Source of the DNA: Rhodococcus sp. OK519
GTDB lineage: Bacteria; Actinomycetota; Actinomycetes; Mycobacteriales; Mycobacteriaceae
Direction: 5' to 3'
Assembly (NCBI RefSeq): GCF_003051005.1
Contig: NZ_QAOW01000002.1
Span: forward strand, 124,001 to 188,000
Length of the DNA stretch: 64,000 nucleotides
Within the stretch, counting starts at the first letter, position 1; each line of letters opens with the position of its first letter. The notes below the pieces were generated by a model. It searched no databases and was not told the DNA's origin. It was given only the letters and a program-made list of their open reading frames with translations. Positions 27,870 to 36,771 of this stretch are shown piece after piece. The position numbers and the translations under genes were made by a program.

Positions 27870-29098
27870 CAGCGCACCTGCACCTTCATCGGGAGGGCCG
27901 CGAAGCCCCGCACGTTCGTGGAATGGACTCGTTCGATACCGGACTCGTCGACCTCGTACTGCTCGACGCGCTTGGCGAATTCGGCGAGGGCGATGTTCGC
28001 TTCGAGGCGCGCGAGGTGCGCGCCGAGGCAGAAGTGCACGCCGCCACCGAAGCTGACGAGCTTGTTGGTGGAGTCCCGGCCGATCCGGTACTCGTCACCG
28101 TCCTCGAACACCGACTCGTCCCGGTTGGCGGACCCCATCAGCAGCAGCATCTTCTCGCCCGCGGGGACCGTTCGGCCGTGGTATTCGAGGTCGACCGCGG
28201 TGGTGCGGGCCACGATCTGGCTGGAGGTGTCGAATCGCAGGGTCTCCTCGACCCAGTCGGCCACCCGGCCCGGGTCGTCGAGCACCTGCGCCACCTGGTC
28301 GGGGTTGCGGGCACCCCAGTACGCGGCGTTCCCGAGCAGTTTGGTCGTGGTCTCGTTGCCGGCGACCACCATCAGGAACAGGAAGCCCAGGACCTCCTGG
28401 TCCGACAGCTTGTCGCCGTCGATCTCGGCATCGAGCAGTGCGGACGTGAGGTCCTCGGTGCGCGAGCGGCGGCGCTGCTCGATCATGTCCTTGTAGTAGG
28501 TCATCAGGCTGATCGACGCCTCCACCGACGGCTGCGGTACGTCGAGGACGCCGTCCTCGCGGTGCACCACGAGGTCCGCGAGCCGACGCAGTTCGGCGCG
28601 GTCGGCCTCCGGAACGCCGATCAATTCGGAGATCACGTCCATCGGCAGCTTGCCCGCCACCTCGGAGATCCAGTCGAACTCGCCGGCATCCAACGCGGGC
28701 TCGAGGTAACGCTGGGTGAGTTCGAGAATCCGTCCGTCGAGTTCGGCGACACGGCGCGGAGTGAAGCCGCGAGAGACCAACTGGCGCAGGCGCGCGTGCC
28801 GCGGATCGTCCATCGCGAGGAACGACATCACCAGGTGCGCGTGCGGCCCGTATGCAGCGGGATCGAGCGAGACACCGTTAGCGCTCGACAGCCGGTTGTG
28901 ATCACGGAATGCCCGCAGGACGTCGGAGTGACGCGAGAGCGCCCAGAACCCGATGTCCGGATTGTGGTACAGCGGAGACTCATTACGCAGCCACGCATAC
29001 GTCGGATACGGGTCGTCGTGGAAGTCGTAGTCGTACGGATTGAAGACCGCCGGGTCGATCGGCGTTTCGGCGCGGGTCGCGCCCACTGGATCCAGCAT
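27869..29098 (-). CDS. cyp123: Cytochrome P450 CYP123
   Basis: A 409-residue P450. I-helix VVAGNETTTKLLG, ExxR VEETLRFDT and heme-binding FGGGVHFCLGAHLA are complete. The gene order TetR-P450-SDR-CYP51-ferredoxin is that of Rv0767c-Rv0763c, identifying it as the CYP123 counterpart. The natural substrate is unknown. It begins 4 nt after the TetR stop codon, so it is the second gene of the operon. Confidence 0.9.
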   Translation of the reverse strand: MLDPVGATRAETPIDPAVFNPYDYDFHDDPYPTYAWLRNESPLYHNPDIGFWALSRHSDVLRAFRDHNRLSSANGVSLDPAAYGPHAHLVMSFLAMDDPRHARLRQLVSRGFTPRRVAELDGRILELTQRYLEPALDAGEFDWISEVAGKLPMDVISELIGVPEADRAELRRLADLVVHREDGVLDVPQPSVEASISLMTYYKDMIEQRRRSRTEDLTSALLDAEIDGDKLSDQEVLGFLFLMVVAGNETTTKLLGNAAYWGARNPDQVAQVLDDPGRVADWVEETLRFDTSSQIVARTTAVDLEYHGRTVPAGEKMLLLMGSANRDESVFEDGDEYRIGRDSTNKLVSFGGGVHFCLGAHLARLEANIALAEFAKRVEQYEVDESGIERVHSTNVRGFAALPMKVQVR

Positions 29099-29102
29099 GT
29101 GT

Positions 29103-29663
29103 TCACTCCAGAATCATTGTGGCGGAACGCTCCAACTGACCGGCCAGGTCTTGGTAGGAGCCGTAGCCGATGCCGGCCCGGAGCAGCGCTCCGGCGTACA
29201 GGAGGTCGAGGGTCTCGAGAACTTCAGGATCGGCGGGCTGCCCCAGCGCCTCTTCGAGTCGCCCACGGATCTCGATACCGATCCGTACCCGCAGATGCTC
29301 GACATCGGGGTCGCTCCCGAGGAGGGCGTTCGTGACGGCACTCGACAGGCCCGGCTCGTCGGCGAGCAGGAGAGCGATGCCGCGGAGGACGGCGACGACG
29401 CGACCGGTCCGGTCGAGTCCGTCGGACTCGGGTCGTGGCGACTGCGACAGCCTGCGCCAGAAGACCTCGGCGACGAGGTGTTCCTTGGACGAGAAGTACG
29501 TGTAGGCGGTGGCCGGTCCGACACCGGCCTTCGAGGCGACCGCGCGGACGGTGAGGCCCGCGAAGTCTCCCTCGCGAAGCACCTGCACCGCAGACTCGCA
29601 CAGTCGATCGACGGTATCGGCCTGCTTCGGCGTCAAGCGCCGACGCGTGGACTCGAAACTCAT
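29103..29663 (-). CDS. TetR-family regulator of the CYP51/aldA cluster (Rv0767c-like)
   Basis: A 186-residue repressor with helix-turn-helix GDFAGLTVRAVASKAGVGPA and TAYTYFSSKEHLVAEVF, and a helical ligand domain. ATG 29661-29663 is chosen by family length. AGACACATGTCC lies immediately upstream of its start, and a near copy (AGACACCTGTCC) lies upstream of the divergent aldA gene. It therefore very likely controls both operons. The ligand is probably a sterol- or isoprenoid-derived intermediate. Confidence 0.9.
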   Translation of the reverse strand: MSFESTRRRLTPKQADTVDRLCESAVQVLREGDFAGLTVRAVASKAGVGPATAYTYFSSKEHLVAEVFWRRLSQSPRPESDGLDRTGRVVAVLRGIALLLADEPGLSSAVTNALLGSDPDVEHLRVRIGIEIRGRLEEALGQPADPEVLETLDLLYAGALLRAGIGYGSYQDLAGQLERSATMILE

Positions 29664-29666
29664 ACT

Positions 29667-29683
29667 AGACACATGTCCGGACA
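29667..29683. promoter_or_regulatory. Putative operator of the Rv0767c-like TetR, site 1
   Basis: AGACACATGTCC at 29667-29678, merging into the palindrome TGTCCGGACA (29674-29683). It lies 4 bp from the tetR start codon. Confidence 0.65.
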
Positions 29684-29797
29684 TTACATCAGATTTGTGT
29701 CCAGCGGGACCCATTCGACACCCCCTTCCGATTTAGCGAATCGAAAATCATTACGCCAGAACAGCATTGTCAGCGGCCGCTGTCCGTACTATATTCC

Positions 29798-29809
29798 AGA
29801 CACCTGTCC
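29798..29809. promoter_or_regulatory. Putative operator of the Rv0767c-like TetR, site 2
   Basis: AGACACCTGTCC, 11 of 12 bases identical to site 1, 20 bp before the aldA start. Confidence 0.65.
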
Positions 29810-29828
29810 AGCAGAAAGGTTCTGCGCA

Positions 29829-31301
29829 ATGACGCTTCGACCTATCGACAGTTCTTCCCTCCTCGTCGACGGGAAGCTCGTTCCGGGCGCCGGCGGCGTG
29901 TTCGAGGTGATCGATCCCGCCACCGAGCAGGTCATCGGCCACGCGGCGGAGGGCACGGCGTCCGACATGGATGCGGCGATCGCCGCGGCCCGACGTGCAT
30001 TCGACAACACCTCCTGGTCGCGCGACCACAGCTTCCGCGCGCACTGCCTGCGGCAACTGCGCGACGCCCTGCAGTCACACATCGAGGAACTGCGGGAGAT
30101 CACGATCGCCGAGGTGGGCGCGCCCGCGATGCTCACGGCCGGCCCGCAACTCGAGGGGCCGATTGCCGACCTCGGCTACTTCGCCGACCTCGCCGAGTCG
30201 TACGCGTGGGAGACCGACCTGGGCGTCGCCGCACCGATGGGCATCAAGACCCGCCGCCGGGTCCTCCGGGAAGCCGTCGGCGTGGTCGGTGCGATCACGC
30301 CGTGGAACTTCCCCCACCAGATCAACTTCGCGAAGATCGGCCCCGCACTCGCCGCGGGCAGCACCGTCGTCCTCAAGCCGGCGCCGGACACCCCGTGGTG
30401 CGCGGCGCTGGTCGGCAAGGTCATCGCCGAGGAGACCGACATTCCGGCCGGCGTGATCAACATCGTCACCTCGACCGACCACCGACTCGGCGCTCAGCTC
30501 GCCCGCGATCCACGCGTCGACCTGATCTCGTTCACCGGATCCACCGCGACGGGGAAGGCCGTCATGGCCACCGCGTCGGAGTCACTCAAGAAGGTCTTCC
30601 TGGAACTGGGAGGCAAATCGGCCTTCATCGTCCTCGACGACGCCGATCTCGCCGCGGGGTGCGCGATCGCGGCCTTCACGGTGTGCACGCACGCCGGTCA
30701 GGGCTGCGCGATCACCACGCGCCTACTGGTGCCGCGCGAGCGCTACGACGAAGCGGTCGAGGCCACCGCCCGCACGATGGCCGGGATCCGCCCCGGGGAT
30801 CCGAACCGGCGCGGAACCGTCTGCGGCCCCCTGATCTCCGCGCGGCAACGCGAGCGGGTCGAGGACTACCTGAAGCTCGCAGTCGAAGAGGGCGGAACGA
30901 TCGTCGTGGGCGGCGGTCGTCCCGCCGAGCACGAGCGCGGATTCTTCGTCGAGCCCACTCTGATCTCCGGGCTCGACAACACTGCTCGCGTGGCGCAAGA
31001 GGAGATCTTCGGTCCGGTGCTGGTGATCCTCCCCCACGACGGCGACGACGACGCGATCCGCATCGCGAACGATTCGCCGTACGGCCTCTCCGGATCGGTA
31101 TGGGGCAGTGACCCGGACCGCGTCCGGCACGTCGTGGAGGGCGTCCGCACCGGAACTCTCGCCGTCAACGGCGGCGTCTGGTACTCGGCCGATGCCCCGT
31201 TCGGCGGCTACAAGCAGTCCGGAATCGGACGCGAGATGGGCGTCGCCGGCTTCGAGGAATACCTGGAGACCAAGCTCGTCGCGGAACCCGCGACCGACTA
31301 G
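29829..31301 (+). CDS. aldA: Aldehyde dehydrogenase (AldA, Rv0768-like)
   Basis: NAD(P)-dependent aldehyde dehydrogenase, 490 residues. Cofactor motifs TPWNFP and FTGSTATG, the general base in LELGGKSAF and the catalytic cysteine in HAGQGCAITTR are in order, with EEIFGPVL near the end. It oxidises an aldehyde to the acid. ATG 29829 follows AAAGG. First gene of a plus-strand operon that continues with SDR, HIBADH-like and CMD genes, the order of Rv0768-Rv0771. Confidence 0.93.
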   Translation: MTLRPIDSSSLLVDGKLVPGAGGVFEVIDPATEQVIGHAAEGTASDMDAAIAAARRAFDNTSWSRDHSFRAHCLRQLRDALQSHIEELREITIAEVGAPAMLTAGPQLEGPIADLGYFADLAESYAWETDLGVAAPMGIKTRRRVLREAVGVVGAITPWNFPHQINFAKIGPALAAGSTVVLKPAPDTPWCAALVGKVIAEETDIPAGVINIVTSTDHRLGAQLARDPRVDLISFTGSTATGKAVMATASESLKKVFLELGGKSAFIVLDDADLAAGCAIAAFTVCTHAGQGCAITTRLLVPRERYDEAVEATARTMAGIRPGDPNRRGTVCGPLISARQRERVEDYLKLAVEEGGTIVVGGGRPAEHERGFFVEPTLISGLDNTARVAQEEIFGPVLVILPHDGDDDAIRIANDSPYGLSGSVWGSDPDRVRHVVEGVRTGTLAVNGGVWYSADAPFGGYKQSGIGREMGVAGFEEYLETKLVAEPATD

Positions 31302-31328
31302 CCGAATTCGACGACAGGAGACAAGCAG

Positions 31329-32078
31329 ATGGGACGTTTCGACGGACGCACCGCCATCGTCACGGGCGCCGCGCAGGGCATCGGTGAGGGGTATGCCCGG
31401 GCACTCGCCACCGAGGGCGCCGACGTGGTGGTGGCCGACCTCAACCGTGAACTCGGCGAGACCGTCGCCAAGCAGATCACTTCCGACGGCGGATCCGCCG
31501 TATTCAAGGAAGTCGATGTGGCCGAGCCGGACTCGGCGCTGGATCTGGCGGCATTCACGATCGAGAAGTTCGGCCGCATCGACCACCTCGTGAACAACGC
31601 GGCGATCTACGGCGGGATGAAGCTCGACTCGCTGCTGACGGTGCCGTGGGACTACTACAAGAAGTTCATGAGCGTGAACATGGACGGCGCGCTCAACGTG
31701 TGCCGGGCCGTGGTGCCGCACATGCGCGCGGGCGGCGGGTCGATCGTCAACCAGTCGTCCACCGCCGCATGGGTTTACTCCAACTTCTACGGTCTCGCCA
31801 AGGTCGGCATCAACGGTCTCACCCAGCAACTCGCGTTCGAGCTCGGCTGGTCCAACATCCGGATCAACGCGATAGCTCCCGGGCCGATCGACACCGAGGC
31901 CACCCGGACGGTGACACCCGGCAACATAGTCGCGGACATGGTCAAGCGGATTCCGCTACAGCGCATGGGTACTCCCGACGACTTGGTGGGCATGTGCCTG
32001 TTCCTGCTGTCCGACGAGGCCGGCTGGATCACGGGGCAGATCTTCAACGTCGACGGCGGTCAGGTGATCCGGTCGTGA
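31329..32078 (+). CDS. Short-chain dehydrogenase/reductase (Rv0769-like)
   Basis: A 249-residue classical SDR with cofactor motif TGAAQGIG near residues 13-20, NNAA, active-site Ser in NQSSTAAW and Tyr/Lys in YGLAKVG. ATG 31329 follows CAGGAGA. It overlaps the next gene by 4 bp (GTGA). It may act with AldA on alcohol/aldehyde or beta-hydroxyacyl intermediates; the substrate is unknown. Confidence 0.92.
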   Translation: MGRFDGRTAIVTGAAQGIGEGYARALATEGADVVVADLNRELGETVAKQITSDGGSAVFKEVDVAEPDSALDLAAFTIEKFGRIDHLVNNAAIYGGMKLDSLLTVPWDYYKKFMSVNMDGALNVCRAVVPHMRAGGGSIVNQSSTAAWVYSNFYGLAKVGINGLTQQLAFELGWSNIRINAIAPGPIDTEATRTVTPGNIVADMVKRIPLQRMGTPDDLVGMCLFLLSDEAGWITGQIFNVDGGQVIRS

Positions 32079-32974
32079 GCGAACCCATCCGCGCGGGCGG
32101 CTACATCGGTCTCGGCAACATGGGCGCACCCATGGCCACGCGACTGCTGGAACGCCCGGGCACGCTGGTGGTCTGCGACGCGCGCGCCGAGGCTGTCGAG
32201 CCGTTCGCGAAGGCGGGTGCCACGGCGCTGTCGACACCGGCCGAAGTCGCGGACCGCACCTCGGTGATCTCGGTGACCGTGCTCGACGACGACCAGGTCC
32301 GCGACGTCGTTGCCGGTCCGGACGGCATCCTGTCGAGCGCCCGGCCCGGCACCGTGATCGCGGTCCACTCGACGATCAGCGACGTGACGGCAACCGAATT
32401 GGCCGCAACCTGCCGGGCCAAGGGTGTCGACCTGGTCGACGCGCCCGTCAGCGGCGGTGCGCCCGGAGCCCAGCAGGGCCGTCTGGCCGTCATGGTCGGC
32501 GGCAGCGACGACGCGTTCGAAGCCGTCCGAGAGCCCTTCGGGTACTTCGCCGAACTCGTGATCCACGCGGGCCCGGTGGGCGCCGGGACGCGGATGAAGC
32601 TGGCACGCAACCTGCTTCACTTCGTGTCGTTCACTGCGGCCTGCGAGGCACAGCGACTGGCCGAGGCCGCGGGACTCGACATTCGCAAGCTCGGCAAAGT
32701 GGTCCGGCACACCGATGCGATCACCGGAGGCGCCGGCGCGATCATGCTGCGCGAGACCACCGAGCCCGTCGCAGAGGAGGATCCGTGGTTCTCGATCCTC
32801 TCCCACGTCCGCAATCTCGGCGAGAAGGATCTCACGCTCGCACTCGATCTCGGCGGCAGGTTCGACGTCGACCTCCCGCTCGCAACCCGGGCACTCACCG
32901 GCCTCGGCCCCGGACTCGGTGTCGGCACGGGAACTCTCGCCGACCAGTCCACCCACCGGAAGGAAAACGTATGA
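32075..32974 (+). CDS. 3-hydroxyisobutyrate dehydrogenase-like NAD(P)-binding protein (Rv0770-like)
   Basis: A 299-residue member of the beta-hydroxyacid dehydrogenase family. N-terminal GLGNMGAPMA binds the nucleotide, APVSGGAPGA is the substrate motif, and the conserved catalytic lysine sits in RMKLARNLL. GTG 32075 overlaps the SDR stop, and the 3' end overlaps the next start (ATGA). It oxidises a 2- or 3-hydroxyacid of unknown identity. Confidence 0.9.
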   Translation: MSEPIRAGGYIGLGNMGAPMATRLLERPGTLVVCDARAEAVEPFAKAGATALSTPAEVADRTSVISVTVLDDDQVRDVVAGPDGILSSARPGTVIAVHSTISDVTATELAATCRAKGVDLVDAPVSGGAPGAQQGRLAVMVGGSDDAFEAVREPFGYFAELVIHAGPVGAGTRMKLARNLLHFVSFTAACEAQRLAEAAGLDIRKLGKVVRHTDAITGGAGAIMLRETTEPVAEEDPWFSILSHVRNLGEKDLTLALDLGGRFDVDLPLATRALTGLGPGLGVGTGTLADQSTHRKENV

Positions 32975-33387
32975 CGCACGAGAACGGCGACGCCGCCGCA
33001 TCGGAGCGGCGCCAGCGGGGTGTCGCGATGATGAACCAGGTGTACGGCTGGGAGATGCCGTCGGACGTGCCCGGCGACTTCTTCGCCGTCACCGCCGACC
33101 ATCTGTTCGCCGACATCTGGACCCGGCCCGGACTCAGCGTCCGTGACCGACGTCTGCTGCTCCTCGGTGCCATCGCCGCGCAGGGTCAGAGCGATGTCGC
33201 GAAGATCCAGATCAACGCCGCCCTGCACAACGAGGAGTTGACCGAACAACAGGTGGAGGAGGCTGCGATCTTCCTCTGCCACTACGTCGGCTGGCCGCTC
33301 GGCACCGGACTGAACAACGCTTTGATCTCCGTCAAGGCCGATCGGCGCAAGGCGGCGCGGGCCGCGGAGAAGCAACCGTCCGAGTAG
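32971..33387 (+). CDS. Carboxymuconolactone decarboxylase-family protein (Rv0771-like)
   Basis: A 138-residue all-helical CMD/AhpD-fold protein (RDRRLLLLGAIAAQGQ, then ALHNEELTEQQVEEA). There is no CxxC, so it is not an AhpD-type peroxidase, and resemblance to gamma-carboxymuconolactone decarboxylase is only at fold level. It is last in the aldA operon, coupled to the preceding gene by a 4-bp overlap. Confidence 0.88.
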   Translation: MTHENGDAAASERRQRGVAMMNQVYGWEMPSDVPGDFFAVTADHLFADIWTRPGLSVRDRRLLLLGAIAAQGQSDVAKIQINAALHNEELTEQQVEEAAIFLCHYVGWPLGTGLNNALISVKADRRKAARAAEKQPSE

Positions 33388-33435
33388 TCCGGCGATTCGG
33401 GCACGCTACGCGTCCGCTACGCGAATACTGATTTA

Positions 33436-33449
33436 TAGAACACGTTCTA
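33436..33449. promoter_or_regulatory. KstR operator
   Basis: TAGAACACGTTCTA matches TNNAACNNGTTNNA at all fixed positions and has symmetrical outer arms (TAGAAC/GTTCTA). It lies 29 bp upstream of the ketosteroid dehydrogenase start, where bound repressor would block transcription. Confidence 0.8.
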
Positions 33450-33478
33450 CCTGTTGCACGTCGAAAGGATCCACGTCC

Positions 33479-34948
33479 ATGTCCGAGGCCACTCCCGTTC
33501 GCCCCCTGTCAGCCGAAGACATCGACACCTGGGATTACGAGGCCGACGTCGTCATTGCCGGTTACGGCATCGCGGGCGTGAGTGCCGCGGTCGAGGCGGC
33601 CCGCGCGGGTGCCGAGGTCCTCGTCCTCGAGCGTGCGGGCGGCTGGGGCGGCGCGGCATCCCTGGCCGGCGGGTTCATCTACATGGGCGGCGGCACGCCG
33701 CTGCAGAAGGCGCTCGGGTTCGACGACACCCCCGAGAACATGAAGACGTTCATGATGGCCGCGCTCGGGCCCGGCGCCGACGAAGCCAAGATCACCGAGT
33801 ACTGCGAGGGCAGCGTCGACCACTACAACTGGCTGGTCGAGTGTGGTGTGCCGTTCAAGGAGAGCTTCTACGGTCAGCCCGGCTGGGAGACGCCGTTCGA
33901 CGACGGCCTCATGTACTCGGGCGGCGAGAACGCGGCGCCCTTCAACGCGATCGCCACCCCCGCCCCGCGCGGCCACGTACCGCAGATGGCGGACAAGAAG
34001 GTGGGTGAGAAGGGCGGCGGCTACATGCTCATGAAGCCGCTGGTCGAGACCGCCGAGCAGCTGGGCGTGCAGGCCCAGTACGACATGCGCGTACAGACTC
34101 TCGTCACCGACGCCACCGGCCGTGTGGTCGGCGTGCAGGCCAAGCAGTACGGCAAGGACGTCGTCATCCGGGCCCGTAGGGGCGTCGTGCTGGCCACCGG
34201 CAGTTTCGCCTACAACAAGGACATGGTCGAGGCCTTCGCGCCGCGGCTCATCGGACGTCCGGGCGCGGCGATCGAGGAGCACGACGGCCGGTCGATCCGG
34301 ATGGCGCAGGCGCTCGGTGCCGACCTGGCGCACATGGACGCCACGGAGGTCGCGTTCTTCGGGGATCCGCAGATGATGGTCCGCGGCATCCTGGTCAACG
34401 GTCGCGGCCAGCGCTACGTCAACGAGGACACCTACCCGGGCCGCATCGGCCAGCTCACGTTGCTGCAGAACGACAACCAGTCGTACCTGATCATCGACGA
34501 GGACGCGTACGAGGAGGCCAAGACCACCCCGAGTTCGACGCCGTTCTTCCGCTTCCAGCCCAAGTGGGTGGCCGAAACAGTCGAGGAACTCGAGTCCGAG
34601 ATGGGGCTGCCGGAGGGGACGCTGCAAGCCACCGTCGAGGTCTACAACAAGCACGCAGCGAACGGACAGGATCCGGTCCTCGGCAAGAAGCCGGAGTGGG
34701 TCAAGCCCATCGGGTCGCCGATCGCCGCACTGGATCTGCGTAACTTCACCGCAGGCTTCACGCTCGGCGGCCTGCGCACCAACACCGCGTCGGAGGTCCT
34801 GCACGTGTCCGGCGACCCCATCCCCGGACTGTTCGCAGCGGGCCGCTGCACCGCCGGCGTGTGTGCGTGGGGCTACGCGTCGGGCACGTCTCTCGGTGAC
34901 GGCAGCTTCTACGGCCGTCGAGCGGGCATCAGCGCCGCGAAAGGCTGA
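33479..34948 (+). CDS. 3-ketosteroid delta4-(5alpha)-dehydrogenase
   Basis: FAD enzyme that introduces the C4-C5 double bond into 5alpha-3-ketosteroids, feeding them into ring degradation. The 489-residue protein has the FAD motif GYGIAG, a long segment GGFIYMGGGTPLQKA, catalytic-region YSGGENAAPFN and C-terminal GYASGTSLGDGSFYGRRAG. To my recollection this closely follows the Rhodococcus jostii enzyme of known structure. ATG 33479 has AAAGG upstream. A good KstR box precedes it, so induction by cholesterol-type metabolites is expected. Confidence 0.88.
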   Translation: MSEATPVRPLSAEDIDTWDYEADVVIAGYGIAGVSAAVEAARAGAEVLVLERAGGWGGAASLAGGFIYMGGGTPLQKALGFDDTPENMKTFMMAALGPGADEAKITEYCEGSVDHYNWLVECGVPFKESFYGQPGWETPFDDGLMYSGGENAAPFNAIATPAPRGHVPQMADKKVGEKGGGYMLMKPLVETAEQLGVQAQYDMRVQTLVTDATGRVVGVQAKQYGKDVVIRARRGVVLATGSFAYNKDMVEAFAPRLIGRPGAAIEEHDGRSIRMAQALGADLAHMDATEVAFFGDPQMMVRGILVNGRGQRYVNEDTYPGRIGQLTLLQNDNQSYLIIDEDAYEEAKTTPSSTPFFRFQPKWVAETVEELESEMGLPEGTLQATVEVYNKHAANGQDPVLGKKPEWVKPIGSPIAALDLRNFTAGFTLGGLRTNTASEVLHVSGDPIPGLFAAGRCTAGVCAWGYASGTSLGDGSFYGRRAGISAAKG

Positions 34949-35088
34949 CCGGAACCGACGCTGCGGACATGCCGGACGAACCGGTCCAGCGTGTCCGCGG
35001 CTGCTGACCCACAGCCCCCTCGAGGGGCATACTCGGAGGAGACCGTCGCCCCGCGCGGGGTGAAGTCCAACCGTCCGGGGATGAGTAC

Positions 35089-36771
35089 ATGACCGACGTC
35101 GAGACCGCCGACGGGAATGATCTCGTCGTCGATGCACTCCAAAACAACGGAATCACAACGATCTACGGCGTCGTCGGGATTCCGATCACCGATCTCGCGC
35201 GAACTGCGCAACGCCGGGGCATTCGCTATCTCGGGTTCCGCAACGAGCAGGCCGCCGGTCACGCGGCCGCCGCCGCCGGGTTTCTCACCGGACGGCCCGG
35301 GGTCTGCCTCACGGTTTCCGCGCCGGGCTACCTCAACGGACTGGTGGCGCTCGCGAACGCGACCACCGACTGCTTTCCGATGATCCAGATCAGTGGATCC
35401 AGCGAACGGTCGATCATCGATCTCCGGCAGGGCGACTACGAGGAACTCGACCAGCTCGCCGCCGCGCGCCCCTTCGCGAAAGCCGCATACCGCATCGACT
35501 CCCCCGATCTCATCGACGTCGGCGTCGCACGTGCTGTCCGCGCGGCCGTTTCGGGACGGCCCGGGGGCGTGTACCTGGATCTACCGGCACGAGTGCTCAC
35601 CGGCGAGGGGCCGCGTGAGCGGCGCCCTGCGATCGTCGATCCCGCACCACGCCAGATCCCCGCGCCCGACGCGGTTCAGCGGGCGGCAGATCTGTTGACG
35701 CGGGCCGAGCGTCCGCTGATCGTGCTCGGCAAGGGTGCCGCCTACGCCCGCGCCGACAACGAGATCCGCGCGTTGGTCGAGACGACCGGCGCCCCCTTCC
35801 TCCCGATGTCGATGGCGAAGGGGCTGTTGCCCGACGACCACCCGCAGTCCGCCGCGGCAGCACGCTCACTCGTCCTCGGCAGCGCCGACGTCGTCGTGCT
35901 GATCGGAGCACGGCTCAATTGGATGCTCCGACACGGCTGCCCGCCACAATGGTCCGCCGATGCACAATTCGTCCAACTCGACATCTGCCCCACGGAGTTC
36001 GACAGCAACCGGCCGATCGCCGCCCCGGTGACCGGGGACATCACGTCCTCGGTATCGGCGCTGCGCGCGGCTCTCGAGTCGCGCGCGGTCACGCCGTCGC
36101 GAGAGTGGCTGTCCGAGATCGTGTCGAAGAAGCAGTCGAACGCCGCGAAGATGGAGTCGCGACTGCACGCCGACGTGCACCCGATGAACTTCGCGACCGC
36201 GCTTCGTGGTGTTTGTGACGCTCTCGCCGCGCACCCCGACACGATCATCGTGAGCGAGGGCGCCAACACACTGGACAACGCGCGCAACATCATTCCGATC
36301 CTCCGCCCGCGTCACCGGCTCGACACCGGAACGTGGGGCGTGATGGGCGTCGGGCTCGGTTACGCGATCGCGGCGGCCGTCGAGACCGGCCAACCGGTCG
36401 TTGCGATCGAGGGCGACAGCGCCTTCGGTTTCAGTGGCATGGAGATCGAGACGATCTGCAGATATCGGCTACCGATCGTCGTGGTCGTGTTCAACAACGG
36501 CGGAATCTACCGCGGCGACGAGGTCGACGCGAACTCGGCAGACCCTGCACCGACGGTGCTGCTGCACTCGAGCAGGTACGACACCCTGATCGAGGCGTTC
36601 GGTGGAGTCGGCTATCACGCCGAGACACCGGACGGGGTCGAGGCGGCGCTGCGCTCGGCGCTCTCGTCGGCCGAGCCGGCGCTGATCAATTGCGTCATCG
36701 ATCCGGCCGTCGGAACCGAGAGCGGACATCTGCAGAAGCTCAATCGTCCTGCACACGAGGAGGAAACATGA
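35089..36771 (+). CDS. oxc: Oxalyl-CoA decarboxylase
   Basis: ThDP- and Mg-dependent enzyme converting oxalyl-CoA to formyl-CoA and CO2. The 560-residue protein shows the ThDP glutamate in GFRNEQAAGHAAAAAGF, the oxalyl-CoA-decarboxylase segment ANTLDNARNIIP, the ThDP motif EGDSAFGFSGME...FNNGG and a C-terminal region consistent with the family. ATG 35089 is the only sensible start. Its 3' end overlaps the CoA-transferase start (ATGA), so the two form an oxalate-degradation operon. Confidence 0.94.
   Translation: MTDVETADGNDLVVDALQNNGITTIYGVVGIPITDLARTAQRRGIRYLGFRNEQAAGHAAAAAGFLTGRPGVCLTVSAPGYLNGLVALANATTDCFPMIQISGSSERSIIDLRQGDYEELDQLAAARPFAKAAYRIDSPDLIDVGVARAVRAAVSGRPGGVYLDLPARVLTGEGPRERRPAIVDPAPRQIPAPDAVQRAADLLTRAERPLIVLGKGAAYARADNEIRALVETTGAPFLPMSMAKGLLPDDHPQSAAAARSLVLGSADVVVLIGARLNWMLRHGCPPQWSADAQFVQLDICPTEFDSNRPIAAPVTGDITSSVSALRAALESRAVTPSREWLSEIVSKKQSNAAKMESRLHADVHPMNFATALRGVCDALAAHPDTIIVSEGANTLDNARNIIPILRPRHRLDTGTWGVMGVGLGYAIAAAVETGQPVVAIEGDSAFGFSGMEIETICRYRLPIVVVVFNNGGIYRGDEVDANSADPAPTVLLHSSRYDTLIEAFGGVGYHAETPDGVEAALRSALSSAEPALINCVIDPAVGTESGHLQKLNRPAHEEET

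Noticed and set aside
35014-35028. Short GCCCC/GGGGC inverted repeat after the ketosteroid dehydrogenase gene
   Set aside because: Only about five pairs around CTCGA; too weak to call a terminator.
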